From assembly GCA_910583605.1 (NCBI GenBank), contig CAJTXN010000005.1:62001-126000 (forward strand): DNA of 64,000 bases. The letters run 5' to 3'. The notes below the pieces were generated by a model. It was given only the letters and a program-made list of their open reading frames with translations, made no database searches and was not told where the DNA came from. Of this stretch, positions 54,733 through 62,728 are shown in pieces (position 1 is the first letter of the stretch; each line of letters begins with the position of its first letter). The DNA is from an uncultured Lachnospiraceae bacterium. Lineage in GTDB: Bacteria; Bacillota; Clostridia; Lachnospirales; Lachnospiraceae. The position numbers and the translations under genes are program-made.

Positions 54733-55032
54733 ATGAATCTTAATACGACCAGAACAGAGGATATCATTACAATTGAAATAGAGGGGAGAGTTGATACCAA
54801 TACCAGTCCGGTTCTTCAAAATGAAATTCTGCTGAGTTTTCAGAAATTGTCAAAGGTGGTGCTGGATTTTGAGAAGACGGTTTATATATCCAGTGCAGGA
54901 TTGAGAGCGCTGCTGATCGGGGAAAAGACGGCACAGTCCAAACAGGGAACCATGGTATTGAAGCATGTGCCGGAGGTGGTGATGAATGTGCTGGAGATGT
55001 CGGGGTTTGCAAAGATATTGAAGATTGAATAA
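54733..55032 (+). CDS. STAS-domain anti-sigma factor antagonist
   Basis: 99 residues with AAGGAGGATC upstream. The domain is complete: TITIEIEGRVDTNTSPVLQNEI, LSKVVLDFEKTVYISSAGLRAL with the conserved phospho-acceptor Ser in ISSAGLR, and the final helix EVVMNVLEMSGFAKILKI. Such proteins bind an anti-sigma kinase and free its sigma factor when unphosphorylated. No kinase or phosphatase partner is adjacent. It follows the CIS operon by 84 bases and may couple its expression or firing to stress signalling (inference). Confidence 0.9.
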   Translation: MNLNTTRTEDIITIEIEGRVDTNTSPVLQNEILLSFQKLSKVVLDFEKTVYISSAGLRALLIGEKTAQSKQGTMVLKHVPEVVMNVLEMSGFAKILKIE

Positions 55033-55049
55033 CAGATATTGCAGGTAAA

Positions 55050-55604
55050 TCAAGGGTATAGAAATTCCGTTGAAGGATAGTATTTCAAGAAGGCTTTGGC
55101 AATAATTTGTTCTTCTTTTACATAGCGCATACCTTCTGCGGTTTTTAAGTCCGTTGTGATGCCGGAGTCTAAAGCGAGATTGCACCAGTATCTGGAATCA
55201 ATGGAATGATTTCGGTTATCTCCTAAAACCAGATAGGAGTCTTTTGGTACTTCAAAAACATAGTGGGAGTTATCCGTATTCTTAGTCTCTTTTCGATATT
55301 GATCCGGAAGGGAAGAGGTGTTGTGATTAATGAAAATTTCACCGTTTATGATTTCGACATGTTCACCCGGAAGTCCTATAATACGCTTTATGTATATCTG
55401 ACTTTCATCTAAGGGATAGTGAAAAACGATAATGTCGTATCGGTTATAAATCGTTTTGCAATCATTATTCCGAACAGCAAGCAGGCTGCTTCCGGTCTCC
55501 AGGGTATTTTCCATGGAAGCGGAGGTAACGGCTATGTTTAGGAATGTAGAGGTAAGTGAAAGTGTTATTATTTTTATGAAGGATTTTATTATTGTTTCTA
55601 TCAT
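55050..55604 (-). CDS. sipS-like: Type I signal peptidase
   Basis: 184 residues. The N-terminal anchor (FIKIITLSLTSTFLNIAV) is followed by SASMENTL with catalytic Ser30 and by YIKRIIGLPGE with general-base Lys73; GDNRNHSIDSRYW is the conserved box near the end. It is a Gram-positive-type enzyme of usual length. It lies downstream of two exported or membrane proteins on the same strand, and may be dedicated to processing them (inference). Confidence 0.9.
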   Translation of the reverse strand: MIETIIKSFIKIITLSLTSTFLNIAVTSASMENTLETGSSLLAVRNNDCKTIYNRYDIIVFHYPLDESQIYIKRIIGLPGEHVEIINGEIFINHNTSSLPDQYRKETKNTDNSHYVFEVPKDSYLVLGDNRNHSIDSRYWCNLALDSGITTDLKTAEGMRYVKEEQIIAKAFLKYYPSTEFLYP

Positions 55605-55634
55605 TTCTTTTGCTTTCTTTATTGGATATCACTG

Positions 55635-55685
55635 ACAGGCAATTTAAAATTCATTAGTAGGGATGATATATTTTAAATTGCCTGT
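55635..55685 (-). repeat. Perfect 16-bp hairpin upstream of the signal peptidase gene
   Basis: Arms 55635-55650 (ACAGGCAATTTAAAAT) and 55670-55685 are exact complements with a 19-base loop. No T tract follows on either strand, so it is more likely an RNA-processing or stabilising stem, or a weak terminator, than a standard terminator. Confidence 0.6.
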
Positions 55686-55720
55686 TATAAGGCCTTAATT
55701 ACTAAGTTTTGTTTTTAATT

Positions 55721-56593
55721 TTACTGGTGGTTTGATAACTTTTCACCATTATAAAGAATATAATCAATTTCTTTTAATTCCAGCAGTGTATTAAATGAAC
55801 ACTGTAACTGATATAAACCAAAATTTGGTTTCCATTCTTCATTTTCAAGACTATATGCCTCTGACAGGATAATAGAACTATAGCTTCCGTCTGTAACCAA
55901 TGGGCATGTACTTCCGTCTGTATAAAATACTTTTAATTCATTTATTTTTACAACACCATCTTTGGACATTAAGTAAAAAGAGAAGGGAGAAAGGGAAATT
56001 TCTATATCGTCTTTGCTGAAATATGTTAGGGAAGGAACGGTATTGGTAAGCTGAAATTCAGCAGATGCCACATCAGGATTTCCAAAGTCCTTTACCATAC
56101 CGCTTTCATAATCATATATATATAATTTATCTATATCTTTTTCAGCATCAATCTGGAAATAGTAGTATAGATACATAATATTATTTTTTACTGATATATC
56201 GATATCCTGTGCAACAGAGCCGGTTCCGGTATCAAAAAATATATGAAATCTTCCGTCTTTACCAAATCCAAAAGAGGCTGGACAATTTGGATAATATTCT
56301 TTTTTTAAATCCGCCTTATCATTTTCCATTATAAATTCACAATATCCTTCTTTGGTAGAACTGCAATAGGCAAGGTTTTTAAGTGTGATTTTATAATTGT
56401 CAATCATACAAACCTGACCATCCGGTATGATCATATCCATAATCCATCGTTTGTTTTGTTCATTTTCTTCTGAGAAAAATATATCAATTAAAGTTTTTTC
56501 GGTAAAGGCATATGTAACAAAATTAGTGATTACTAACATGATTATTAAAATAAAACAAATAATAGATGTTTTAAACAGTTTTCTATGTTTCAT
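55721..56593 (-). CDS. Membrane-anchored hypothetical protein
   Basis: 290 residues, AAGGAGATTCATTAC before the ATG. One N-terminal span (KTSIICFILIIMLVITNFVTYAF) precedes an extracytoplasmic domain of beta strands (NYKITLKNLAYCSSTKEGYCE, GTGSVAQDIDISVKNNIMYLYYYF). I recognise no family, though the pattern of paired beta sheets resembles DUF4179/anti-sigma-like ectodomains, which is weak. It overlaps the leader of nothing else and begins 14 bases after the end of the gene upstream, so they form an operon. Confidence 0.55.
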   Translation of the reverse strand: MKHRKLFKTSIICFILIIMLVITNFVTYAFTEKTLIDIFFSEENEQNKRWIMDMIIPDGQVCMIDNYKITLKNLAYCSSTKEGYCEFIMENDKADLKKEYYPNCPASFGFGKDGRFHIFFDTGTGSVAQDIDISVKNNIMYLYYYFQIDAEKDIDKLYIYDYESGMVKDFGNPDVASAEFQLTNTVPSLTYFSKDDIEISLSPFSFYLMSKDGVVKINELKVFYTDGSTCPLVTDGSYSSIILSEAYSLENEEWKPNFGLYQLQCSFNTLLELKEIDYILYNGEKLSNHQ

Positions 56594-56607
56594 GTAATGA
56601 ATCTCCT

Positions 56608-57897
56608 TTATTTATATGTGTTGTAATTATATGTAAAAGGCCAATCGATGCCAGAATACTCTGTTTCTATACTAACAGTTTTACCGGAAATTAAATTATA
56701 AATTGCGTTAATATATCCTCCTGTTGCTATATTGATTGCAACTATACTTAAATCTAAGTTTGTCTTTGAATGTAAATAATATGGATATAGCGTTAAAACA
56801 TTTTGATTAGTTCCTCTTTTTAAATATGTAACCATTACTACGCTTTCATTGTAACATTCTTTTACCTTATATGTCCTTTGGGACATTAGACTTTCATCTG
56901 GTGCAAACAGATTAGTTGTTTCTTTCTTTTTATGTAATTGGACAGCGCAACAGATGGAGGTTGCATCTATAAAATATTGTCCGGCCTTTAAATTGTTAGG
57001 ATTAGCATGGTAAGATAAATTTTTTGTTTTCTCTACAATCTTTCTATTTAATTTAATATATTTAGTACCATTGACATAGTCATAACTCTCTTCTGTCCAT
57101 TTTTGCATTACACTGGTTTCTTTTATACTGAAATCGTCTCTTTCAAAAAAAGCACCATCCCATTTTAAAGATACCACATCTAAATTTGTGTATTTAGGCA
57201 TTTTTGTCCAGATACAGGAATAGGTTACACAATAATAAGGATTATTTCTGCATTGGTATACAATTAGAATTTTCTTCAGTAAGGTATATTCCTTTTTATC
57301 ATCGATTCCGCCTCTGCTTTCTGTTTTGGCAGAAGCTGCAATCGTTTCTATGCCAATTGTTTTAAGAAAAGTTGATGATGAAGAACCGATATTATCTTTA
57401 GATATTTCATCTTCGTAATATTCTTCACCAATTAGCTTATTCACCTCTTCGGCTGTCAGGGGTATCAATTCATCTTCACTAATCGTCTGCCCTTCCCGTT
57501 CCTTTGTGTCTTCCATGGCATAATATCCGGCATATATCTGAACATTTTGAATATCACACTGCTCCATATCATTCAGATTTTTTTCTCCCAGTGTGTTTAT
57601 CTCATCATCAAATACTCCGTTTTCATTCAGATGCTTTTCGAGTTTTGTATTCACACTGCCGGATTGGTGTTTTATTTCTTTGTTGATTTTTTTGTTTGTA
57701 AATTTGTATTGTTCCCGATCTTCTGCAAAGGACTCAGAGGTATTTATGAGAAGTTCTTTGTTTTGCTGCTTGTTTTCTTGAAGATTGTTATCCGTCGCTG
57801 CAAAAATAGAAACAGGTACTGAGCGCAGACTCGCATTCAATGTTAATAAAATCATAACGAAACATTTTAAAATCAATTTTTTTTTCATATTTTTCAT
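56608..57897 (-). CDS. Secreted hypothetical protein, head of a minus-strand operon
   Basis: 429 residues with signal peptide LILKCFVMILLTLNASLRSVPV and an AAAGGA site. Residues 35-165 are acidic and disordered; from 170 the mature domain has paired cysteines (YQCRNNPYYCVTYSCIW), an aromatic beta core (ERDDFSIKETSVMQKWTEESYDYVNG cut here) and ends with SGIDWPFTYNYNTYK. It resembles clostridial secreted proteins of unknown function, possibly surface antigens. It is preceded by the predicted attenuator at 57931-57981. Confidence 0.55.
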   Translation of the reverse strand: MKNMKKKLILKCFVMILLTLNASLRSVPVSIFAATDNNLQENKQQNKELLINTSESFAEDREQYKFTNKKINKEIKHQSGSVNTKLEKHLNENGVFDDEINTLGEKNLNDMEQCDIQNVQIYAGYYAMEDTKEREGQTISEDELIPLTAEEVNKLIGEEYYEDEISKDNIGSSSSTFLKTIGIETIAASAKTESRGGIDDKKEYTLLKKILIVYQCRNNPYYCVTYSCIWTKMPKYTNLDVVSLKWDGAFFERDDFSIKETSVMQKWTEESYDYVNGTKYIKLNRKIVEKTKNLSYHANPNNLKAGQYFIDATSICCAVQLHKKKETTNLFAPDESLMSQRTYKVKECYNESVVMVTYLKRGTNQNVLTLYPYYLHSKTNLDLSIVAINIATGGYINAIYNLISGKTVSIETEYSGIDWPFTYNYNTYK

Positions 57898-57930
57898 TAG
57901 TTTCCTTTCTTGTAGATCATGTCAATAAGT

Positions 57931-57981
57931 AAAAAAGCTACATTTGTACAATTTTTTCTTAAAATTATACAAATGCAGCTT
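57931..57981 (-). terminator. Leader attenuator: terminator with competing upstream segment
   Basis: On the minus strand the arms 57981-57961 and 57955-57935 pair at 19 of 21 positions with a 5-base loop and run into TTTTTT (57936-57931), 34 bases before the gene. An 11-base segment, TTATACAAATG (58073-58063 on the minus strand), is perfectly complementary to CATTTGTATAA in the 5' arm of this hairpin. Pairing of the two would prevent the terminator. Confidence 0.55.
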
Positions 57982-58108
57982 GACAGTCTTTTGCTATGAT
58001 TTTATCCTTCTATTGTTTCCTCATAACCAACTTATTTATCTTTTGTACCCTACATTATTTAACATTTGTATAACTGTACCAATGTCTATACTCTTTCCAT
58101 ATATTGGT

Positions 58109-58138
58109 ATCATAACATGAGATATTAAAGATTGTCAA
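58109..58138 (-). promoter_or_regulatory. Promoter of the minus-strand operon
   Basis: TTGACA (58138-58133) and TATGAT (58114-58109) on the minus strand, 18-base spacer. Initiation near 58102 would give a leader of about 205 bases containing the attenuator. The rest of 57982-58108 holds the competing segment and nothing else recognisable. Confidence 0.55.
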
Positions 58139-58203
58139 ATTAATTATGAAATTTTTCTGACTTTTCTGACATTGCAAAGTATTTCTGTATCTGCAATTAA
58201 TCC

Positions 58204-58232
58204 TTTAATAAAGCAATTCAATATGCTACAAT
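58204..58232 (+). promoter_or_regulatory. Candidate promoter of the amylase gene
   Basis: TTTAAT at 58204-58209 and TACAAT at 58227-58232 with a 17-base spacer, about 50 bases before the start. Both hexamers are weak. Confidence 0.35.
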
Positions 58233-58280
58233 TAAGTTACTTTAAAATAAAAACCACAGCGTATGCAGAAAGGATTGCTT

Positions 58281-59744
58281 ATGAGAAAAAACGGTTATAA
58301 AACATCAGTAAAACGGATTGCTGCAGGGGTACTGGCGGCAGCAATGTTTTTGTCATTCACTGCCTGCGGAGGAACAAAGGAGGAAAAGGTGGAAAAGCCG
58401 TCGGAATCACCGGTTCCAACCGTGGAACGGGTGCAGGCGGACTGGGTGGATACGGCCATTTTATATGAGGTAAATCTCCGCCAGTATACGGAGGAAGGAA
58501 CTTTTCAGGCATTTTCCCGGCATTTGGAACGGTTAAAGAAAATGGGAGTGAACACTCTTTGGTTTATGCCAATTTATACCATTGCCCAGGAGAATAAAAA
58601 GGGCAGCCTTGGCTCCTATTATGCGATTAAAGATTATTACAGTGTTGATGATGAGTTCGGAACTCTGGAAGATTTTCAGGCGCTGGTGGAGCAGGCTCAT
58701 TCCATGGGATTTCATGTGATACTGGACTGGGTGGCAAACCATACCGGATGGGATCACACCTGGATTACGGAGCACCCGGAATATTATCTGAAAGATGAGT
58801 CGGGAAATATCATTTCTCCGGTTGACCAGGACTGGGATGATGTGGCGCAGCTGGATTATACAAATCCGGAAATGAGAAAAGCCATGATCGATGCCATGAA
58901 ATACTGGATTAATGATATCGGCGTTGACGGATTCCGCTGCGATTATGCCCAGGGAGTGCCGGTGGATTTCTGGGAAGAGGCCAGAACGGAGCTGGACAAA
59001 ATCAAACCGGTTTATATGGTGGCAGAGGACGGAACCCAGAGCAATAGTTTTATGAATCATGCCTTTGACAGCGATTATAATTTTGCGGTTTACAATATGC
59101 TGGAACAGATTGCCAGAGGCGGAAATAAAGCGGATGACCTGGCTTATAAACTGGATGTGACACTGCCGGACGGAGCATTTGCCATGAATTTTCTGGATAA
59201 CCATGATAAAAATACTTATGACGGAACGTTAAACAAAAGATTCGGAGAAGATGCGATTGGTGTATTTACCAGCTTTATATTTACCATTCCGGGAATGCCT
59301 CTGATCTATTCCGGTCAGGAGGAAAGCATGGAGCTTAGTCTGGAATTTTTTGAAAAAGATGTTATTCCTTTCGGAACATATAAATACAGTGAACTTCTTA
59401 CCGCATTATGTACGATAAAAAGTAATTATAAGGCTCTGAATAATAATTACACCGGCGGTCAGCTTGTGATTCATGAAGATGATAACAGGAAAGTATTGGC
59501 ATATTCCAGAACAAGGGAGGACAAGACCATTACCGTGGTGGTGAATATGTCTGATGAAGAACAGCAGGTGGAGTTTAAGGACAAAATCGTTACCAGTCAG
59601 GTACTTCTTCATGGCAATACAGACGGCATAATCACGAATAATACTATAGACGGCAGTATCAGAGAGGATATTTCGGAGACCGTTAAGAATAAAGACCTGA
59701 AGAAACTTGCGCCATGGGAATATTATGTTTTGGTTTGTGAGTAA
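58281..59744 (+). CDS. GH13 alpha-amylase-family lipoprotein
   Basis: 487 residues from ATG 58281, chosen because AGAAAGGA lies six bases upstream. An N-terminal lipobox, FLSFTAC|GG, anchors it outside the cell. The (beta/alpha)8 barrel shows region I DWVANHTG, region II DGFRCDYAQ with nucleophile Asp221, region III VAEDG with acid Glu249, and region IV FLDNHD with Asp309, all GH13 catalytic residues. The C-terminal beta domain (KTITVVVNMSDEEQQVEF) is a domain C. It should hydrolyse alpha-glucans such as starch or maltodextrins at the cell surface; substrate length is not determined from sequence. Confidence 0.9.
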   Translation: MRKNGYKTSVKRIAAGVLAAAMFLSFTACGGTKEEKVEKPSESPVPTVERVQADWVDTAILYEVNLRQYTEEGTFQAFSRHLERLKKMGVNTLWFMPIYTIAQENKKGSLGSYYAIKDYYSVDDEFGTLEDFQALVEQAHSMGFHVILDWVANHTGWDHTWITEHPEYYLKDESGNIISPVDQDWDDVAQLDYTNPEMRKAMIDAMKYWINDIGVDGFRCDYAQGVPVDFWEEARTELDKIKPVYMVAEDGTQSNSFMNHAFDSDYNFAVYNMLEQIARGGNKADDLAYKLDVTLPDGAFAMNFLDNHDKNTYDGTLNKRFGEDAIGVFTSFIFTIPGMPLIYSGQEESMELSLEFFEKDVIPFGTYKYSELLTALCTIKSNYKALNNNYTGGQLVIHEDDNRKVLAYSRTREDKTITVVVNMSDEEQQVEFKDKIVTSQVLLHGNTDGIITNNTIDGSIREDISETVKNKDLKKLAPWEYYVLVCE

Positions 59745-59755
59745 GTACCATAGCA

Positions 59756-59789
59756 ACTTTGCGATTTAAAGTTTCGCAAGTGTTTCTTT
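59756..59789 (+). terminator. Weak terminator after the amylase gene
   Basis: A stem of about eight pairs with one bulge, left arm 59756-59764 and right arm 59774-59781, then GTTTCTTT. Transcription may read through to upp. Confidence 0.45.
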
Positions 59790-59818
59790 ACGAATAAAGA
59801 ATAACAGGAGATAGTTAA

Positions 59819-60451
59819 ATGAATGAAAATGTAGTGATTCTTGAGCATCCACTGATCAAGCATAAAATATCAATGTTGCGGGATAAGAATACGGGAACCA
59901 ATGAGTTTAGAAAACTGATTGAAGAAATTGCCATGTTAATGGGTTATGAGGCGTTGCGGGACTTACCGGTAGAAAATGTGGAAGTTGAGACTCCGATTGA
60001 AAAGTGTATGACTCCGGTGATAGCCGGAAGAAAACTGGCAGTGGTGCCTATTTTAAGGGCCGGTCTGGGGATGGTCAGCGGTATTCTTGCGCTGACACCC
60101 AGTGCGAAAGTGGGTCATATCGGCTTGTGTCGCAACGAAGATACACATGAGCCGGAGGAATACTATTGTAAACTGCCGACACCAATTGATGAAAGGATTA
60201 TCGTGGTAACCGACCCGATGCTGGCCACCGGAGGTTCTGCGGTGGCGGCTGTGGATTTTATTAAACAGCATGGAGGCAGGAAGATTAAATTTATGTCAAT
60301 CATAGCGGCGCCGGAAGGTGTTGAGCGGTTAATGAATGCCCATCCCGATGTTCAGCTTTATGTGGGACAAATGGACCGTTGTCTGAATGAAGAGGCATAT
60401 ATCTGTCCGGGACTGGGAGATGCCGGAGACAGAATTTTCGGAACAAAATAA
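59819..60451 (+). CDS. upp: Uracil phosphoribosyltransferase
   Basis: 210 residues, ordinary length for the enzyme. It converts uracil and PRPP to UMP in the pyrimidine salvage pathway. [20 protein letters not shown] is the PRPP-binding loop; [20 protein letters not shown] at the N-terminus and [15 protein letters not shown] at the C-terminus (uracil pocket) are invariant Upp segments. AACAGGAGATAG precedes the ATG. It appears as a housekeeping gene, separate from the surrounding accessory regions. Confidence 0.97.
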   Translation: MNENVVILEHPLIKHKISMLRDKNTGTNEFRKLIEEIAMLMGYEALRDLPVENVEVETPIEKCMTPVIAGRKLAVVPILRAGLGMVSGILALTPSAKVGHIGLCRNEDTHEPEEYYCKLPTPIDERIIVVTDPMLATGGSAVAAVDFIKQHGGRKIKFMSIIAAPEGVERLMNAHPDVQLYVGQMDRCLNEEAYICPGLGDAGDRIFGTK

Positions 60452-60541
60452 TGTAATATTTAGAAATAAAAGTTTAATTTATGCACCTAACTTGTACCGA
60501 TGAATATTATATAGTGAACAAACAAATAAGGAGACAACTGA

Positions 60542-61105
60542 ATGTCAGAAGAAAAGTTAAGTTCACAAGGCCTTTGTTCTAAAGCGCCGGGTCCAAAACC
60601 CCCATTTCCACCTCACGGACCGGGTCCAAAACCCCCGTATCCGCAACCGGGACCAGGCCCAAAACCGCCATATCCGTCACCGGGACCAGGCCCAAAACCG
60701 CCATATCCGCCGGGACCGGAACCAAAACCACCATATCCGGGACCAGAACCAAAACCACCATATCCGCCGCAGCCACCATGTCCCAGGCCGCCTGTGCAAT
60801 CCATTTCGGAGGTAATAACTATGAAAGCATGTGAAACCGTTAATTATCATAAATCAAAAGTTAGTGTACCGGTAGAGATAGAGCCGTTTGCCACTGTAGG
60901 TCAGATTACTACCAGATGCAACGGCGCTCCAATAATCACTCCGGGAGAACCTCACGGTTGTGAACATTCCGACCATTGCTGTAAATTCGTTATTACACAG
61001 GAGGTGACAGTTGCAATTCCAATTGCCTTTGGTGCAAGAACGGCAATCGGGGATGAGATAGTAGAGTGTATGCTGGTTACGAATGACGAGAATGAGTTGG
61101 GATAA
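60542..61105 (+). CDS. Proline-rich repeat protein with cysteine-containing C-terminal domain
   Basis: 187 residues, AAGGAGACAACTGA upstream of ATG 60542. Residues 15-88 are tandem PGP(G/E)PKPPYP units, an extended PPII-type spacer. The 90-residue C-terminal domain has HGCEHSDHCCKFVITQEVTV, rich in Cys and His, and IPIAFGARTAIGDEIVECM. No signal peptide. Pro-rich spacers joined to such domains occur in spore coat or cell-surface proteins of clostridia, so a spore-coat-like role is possible but unproven. Confidence 0.6.
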   Translation: MSEEKLSSQGLCSKAPGPKPPFPPHGPGPKPPYPQPGPGPKPPYPSPGPGPKPPYPPGPEPKPPYPGPEPKPPYPPQPPCPRPPVQSISEVITMKACETVNYHKSKVSVPVEIEPFATVGQITTRCNGAPIITPGEPHGCEHSDHCCKFVITQEVTVAIPIAFGARTAIGDEIVECMLVTNDENELG

Positions 61106-61162
61106 GTGAAGGGATAATGGGGATTATAATAGATTATAGATAGTAGGTTTGAAAGAAGTATG

Positions 61163-61200
61163 ACTGCTGTACCTGGAAGGGTATGGCAGTTATATTTTTT
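61163..61200 (+). terminator. Terminator of the proline-rich gene
   Basis: Eleven pairs between 61163-61173 and 61180-61190 (two G-U) around a 6-base loop, then TATATTTTTT. Confidence 0.7.
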
Positions 61201-61485
61201 ACTGTAAAGAAGATTGAATTGTTGTTATATAGGGAGAAGTTTAAAATTATAAACATATGCGAATACAAACATAATTTTAAATCATTCACATATAATAAAT
61301 TAAAGATATATGAAAGAGGGATTATTATTAATCAAAAAAATGAACTATTTTGTTTGAGCAGAAAACATGATAATTATAAGAATCAAAGTAAACCTAATGA
61401 AAAAGGCAATAAAAAAATAACTATTAATAAAAAAAATATAGACCTGAATTTACATATGGAAATCATTGAAATAGTCTGTGAATAA
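61183..61485 (+). CDS. Doubtful hypothetical ORF
   Basis: A 100-codon frame, very Lys/Asn/Ile-rich (KKITINKKNIDLNLHMEI) and AT-rich. Its first ATG lies in the right arm of the terminator hairpin at 61163-61200, and no other start with a ribosome binding site is apparent. It has no recognisable domain. It may be a decayed gene or chance frame; I list it for completeness. Confidence 0.2.
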   Translation: MAVIFFTVKKIELLLYREKFKIINICEYKHNFKSFTYNKLKIYERGIIINQKNELFCLSRKHDNYKNQSKPNEKGNKKITINKKNIDLNLHMEIIEIVCE

Positions 61486-61549
61486 TTATAATGCATTATA
61501 TGCGATTAGTTTGAGTGTAATTTAAAATTGTATAATTAAAGCAATAGTT

Positions 61550-61590
61550 GCTGCATCAATCAAATAATATGATTGATGTAGCATTTTTTT
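61550..61590 (+). terminator. Terminator upstream of the WYL gene
   Basis: 13-bp stem, 61550-61562 with 61570-61582 (one G-T pair), 7-base loop, then ATTTTTTT. It insulates the WYL/Cas9 region from upstream transcription. Confidence 0.8.
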
Positions 61591-61629
61591 ACAAATTATT
61601 CCATATGTCTATTATATTGTGCATTAAAT

Positions 61630-61638
61630 CTGATATAA
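61630..61638 (+). promoter_or_regulatory. Extended -10 promoter of the WYL gene
   Basis: CTGATATAATG contains TG-A-TATAAT, an extended -10 element ending 19 bases before the TTG start. The transcript leader would be very short. No convincing -35 box. Confidence 0.5.
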
Positions 61639-61657
61639 TGACTTAGAGGTGATTTAT

Positions 61658-62632
61658 TTGAGAGGAAAAGGAATAATCGATATATACATATTAGAAATTT
61701 TAGCAAGGTGTTCATCTGAGGAGCATAGACTTAGGCAGACGGATATAATGAAATATCTGGATAGAGATTATAATCTAACAATTGGAAGAAATACGTTATC
61801 AGGTTATATACGGGAATTAAAAAGAGAACATTATATTGAAGGTGACAGAGGAGTATATTATGTAAGGAAGTTCACTAATAGTGAAATAAGAATTATGATT
61901 AATAATATAATATATTCCAAAGAAATTCCGCAACAGGATATTCGAGATATAGTAAATAAACTTAGAGATATGGCCGATCCGGAATACAGAAAAAAACTAA
62001 ATAATATATATCTCAGCGATTGTATAAATCGAACGGCTAATAACAATATAACTCAGAATATTGAACTTATAGAAAAAGCTATTGATAAATGCAGAAAAAT
62101 CGAAATTGAAATATGTAATTACAATTTAAATGGAAAATTAGTTGTTTCTGGTAAACGTATAGTTAATCCATATTATATAGTTGTTGAAAAATCAAGATAT
62201 TATTTATTATGTTATGCAGAGCGGCAAGATATAGAACCAAGAAGGATTGACCGGATTAAAACGGTAAAGCTGCTGAATGAAAAACGTTTAGAGATTAATG
62301 AGATTGATAAATATAAAAATAATACATTTCAAATCAGCAGCTATATGCGAAAACAGATCTATATGTATTCAGGAGATGATAGGCGCATAATTCTTAAAAT
62401 TAAGATTAAAAATATAGGGGATTTTATTGATTGGTATGGAATGGATTATAAGATAATAGAATCTGGCGAAGAAGAAGCCATTCTCTCAATAGAAGCAAAT
62501 GTAAACGCAGTATACTTTTGGGCATTACAATATGGAGAAATTGCTGAAATATTAGAACCAATAGAATTGAGAGATAAAATAATTGATGGATTAGAAAGTA
62601 TGCTGAAGAAATATAAAATAAAAAAGACTTGA
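61658..62632 (+). CDS. WYL-domain transcriptional regulator adjacent to cas9
   Basis: 324 residues. TTG 61658 is chosen because AGAGGTGA lies five bases before it and the protein then starts RGKGIIDIYILEIL; a GTG at 61649 is possible. Residues 1-75 form a winged helix-turn-helix (RQTDIMKYLDRDYNLTIGRNTLSGYI cut), followed by a WYL domain at about 125-210 (YNLNGKLVVSGKRIVNPYYIV, YYLLCYAERQDIEPRRIDRI) and a C-terminal WCX-like part. WYL proteins sense ligands, often nucleic acids, and regulate several CRISPR and phage-defence loci (family knowledge). Its stop codon lies in the tracrRNA terminator. Regulation of the adjacent cas9 or tracrRNA is inferred. Confidence 0.8.
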   Translation: MRGKGIIDIYILEILARCSSEEHRLRQTDIMKYLDRDYNLTIGRNTLSGYIRELKREHYIEGDRGVYYVRKFTNSEIRIMINNIIYSKEIPQQDIRDIVNKLRDMADPEYRKKLNNIYLSDCINRTANNNITQNIELIEKAIDKCRKIEIEICNYNLNGKLVVSGKRIVNPYYIVVEKSRYYLLCYAERQDIEPRRIDRIKTVKLLNEKRLEINEIDKYKNNTFQISSYMRKQIYMYSGDDRRIILKIKIKNIGDFIDWYGMDYKIIESGEEEAILSIEANVNAVYFWALQYGEIAEILEPIELRDKIIDGLESMLKKYKIKKT

Positions 62633-62717
62633 ATCTCAAGTCTTAAAAACTGCAACCGCAGTACCTAAAAAGGTGGTTTCGATTAAATCGTTATTTGAAC
62701 TTGTAATGTAAAATCGT
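62620..62717 (-). ncRNA. tracrRNA for the adjacent Cas9
   Basis: Read on the minus strand, an anti-repeat (about 62717-62697) runs into AAGTTCAAATAA, the conserved tracrRNA lower stem/bulge, then a nexus hairpin CGATTTAATCG (62690-62680), ACCTTTTTAGGT (62674-62663), CTGCGGTTGCAG (62661-62650) and a terminator stem of nine perfect pairs (62644-62636 with 62632-62624) ending in TTTTTT. This is the architecture of type II tracrRNAs. It is antisense between the convergent WYL gene, whose stop lies in the terminator stem, and the divergent cas9. Confidence 0.85.
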
Positions 62718-62722
62718 AACTA

Positions 62723-62728
62723 TATAAT
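62723..62728 (+). promoter_or_regulatory. Candidate cas9 promoter -10 overlapping the tracrRNA promoter
   Basis: TATAAT at 62723-62728 on the plus strand with a poor -35 (TTGTAA at 62701-62706, 16-base spacer). It occupies the same bases as the minus-strand -10 box of the tracrRNA, so the two promoters would compete. Confidence 0.35.

Noticed and set aside
60579..60804. Gly-Tyr-rich reading frames on the minus strand
   Set aside because: They are complements of the PGPGPKPPYP codons; no ribosome binding site or conserved sequence supports them.
61183..61485. A functional small protein upstream of the WYL gene
   Set aside because: Its only start is in a terminator hairpin, and no conserved motif is visible; kept at very low confidence.
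62640..62720. A short plus-strand CRISPR repeat or array
   Set aside because: Only one unit is present and its hairpins and terminator fit a minus-strand tracrRNA; no repeated spacing was seen anywhere in the window.
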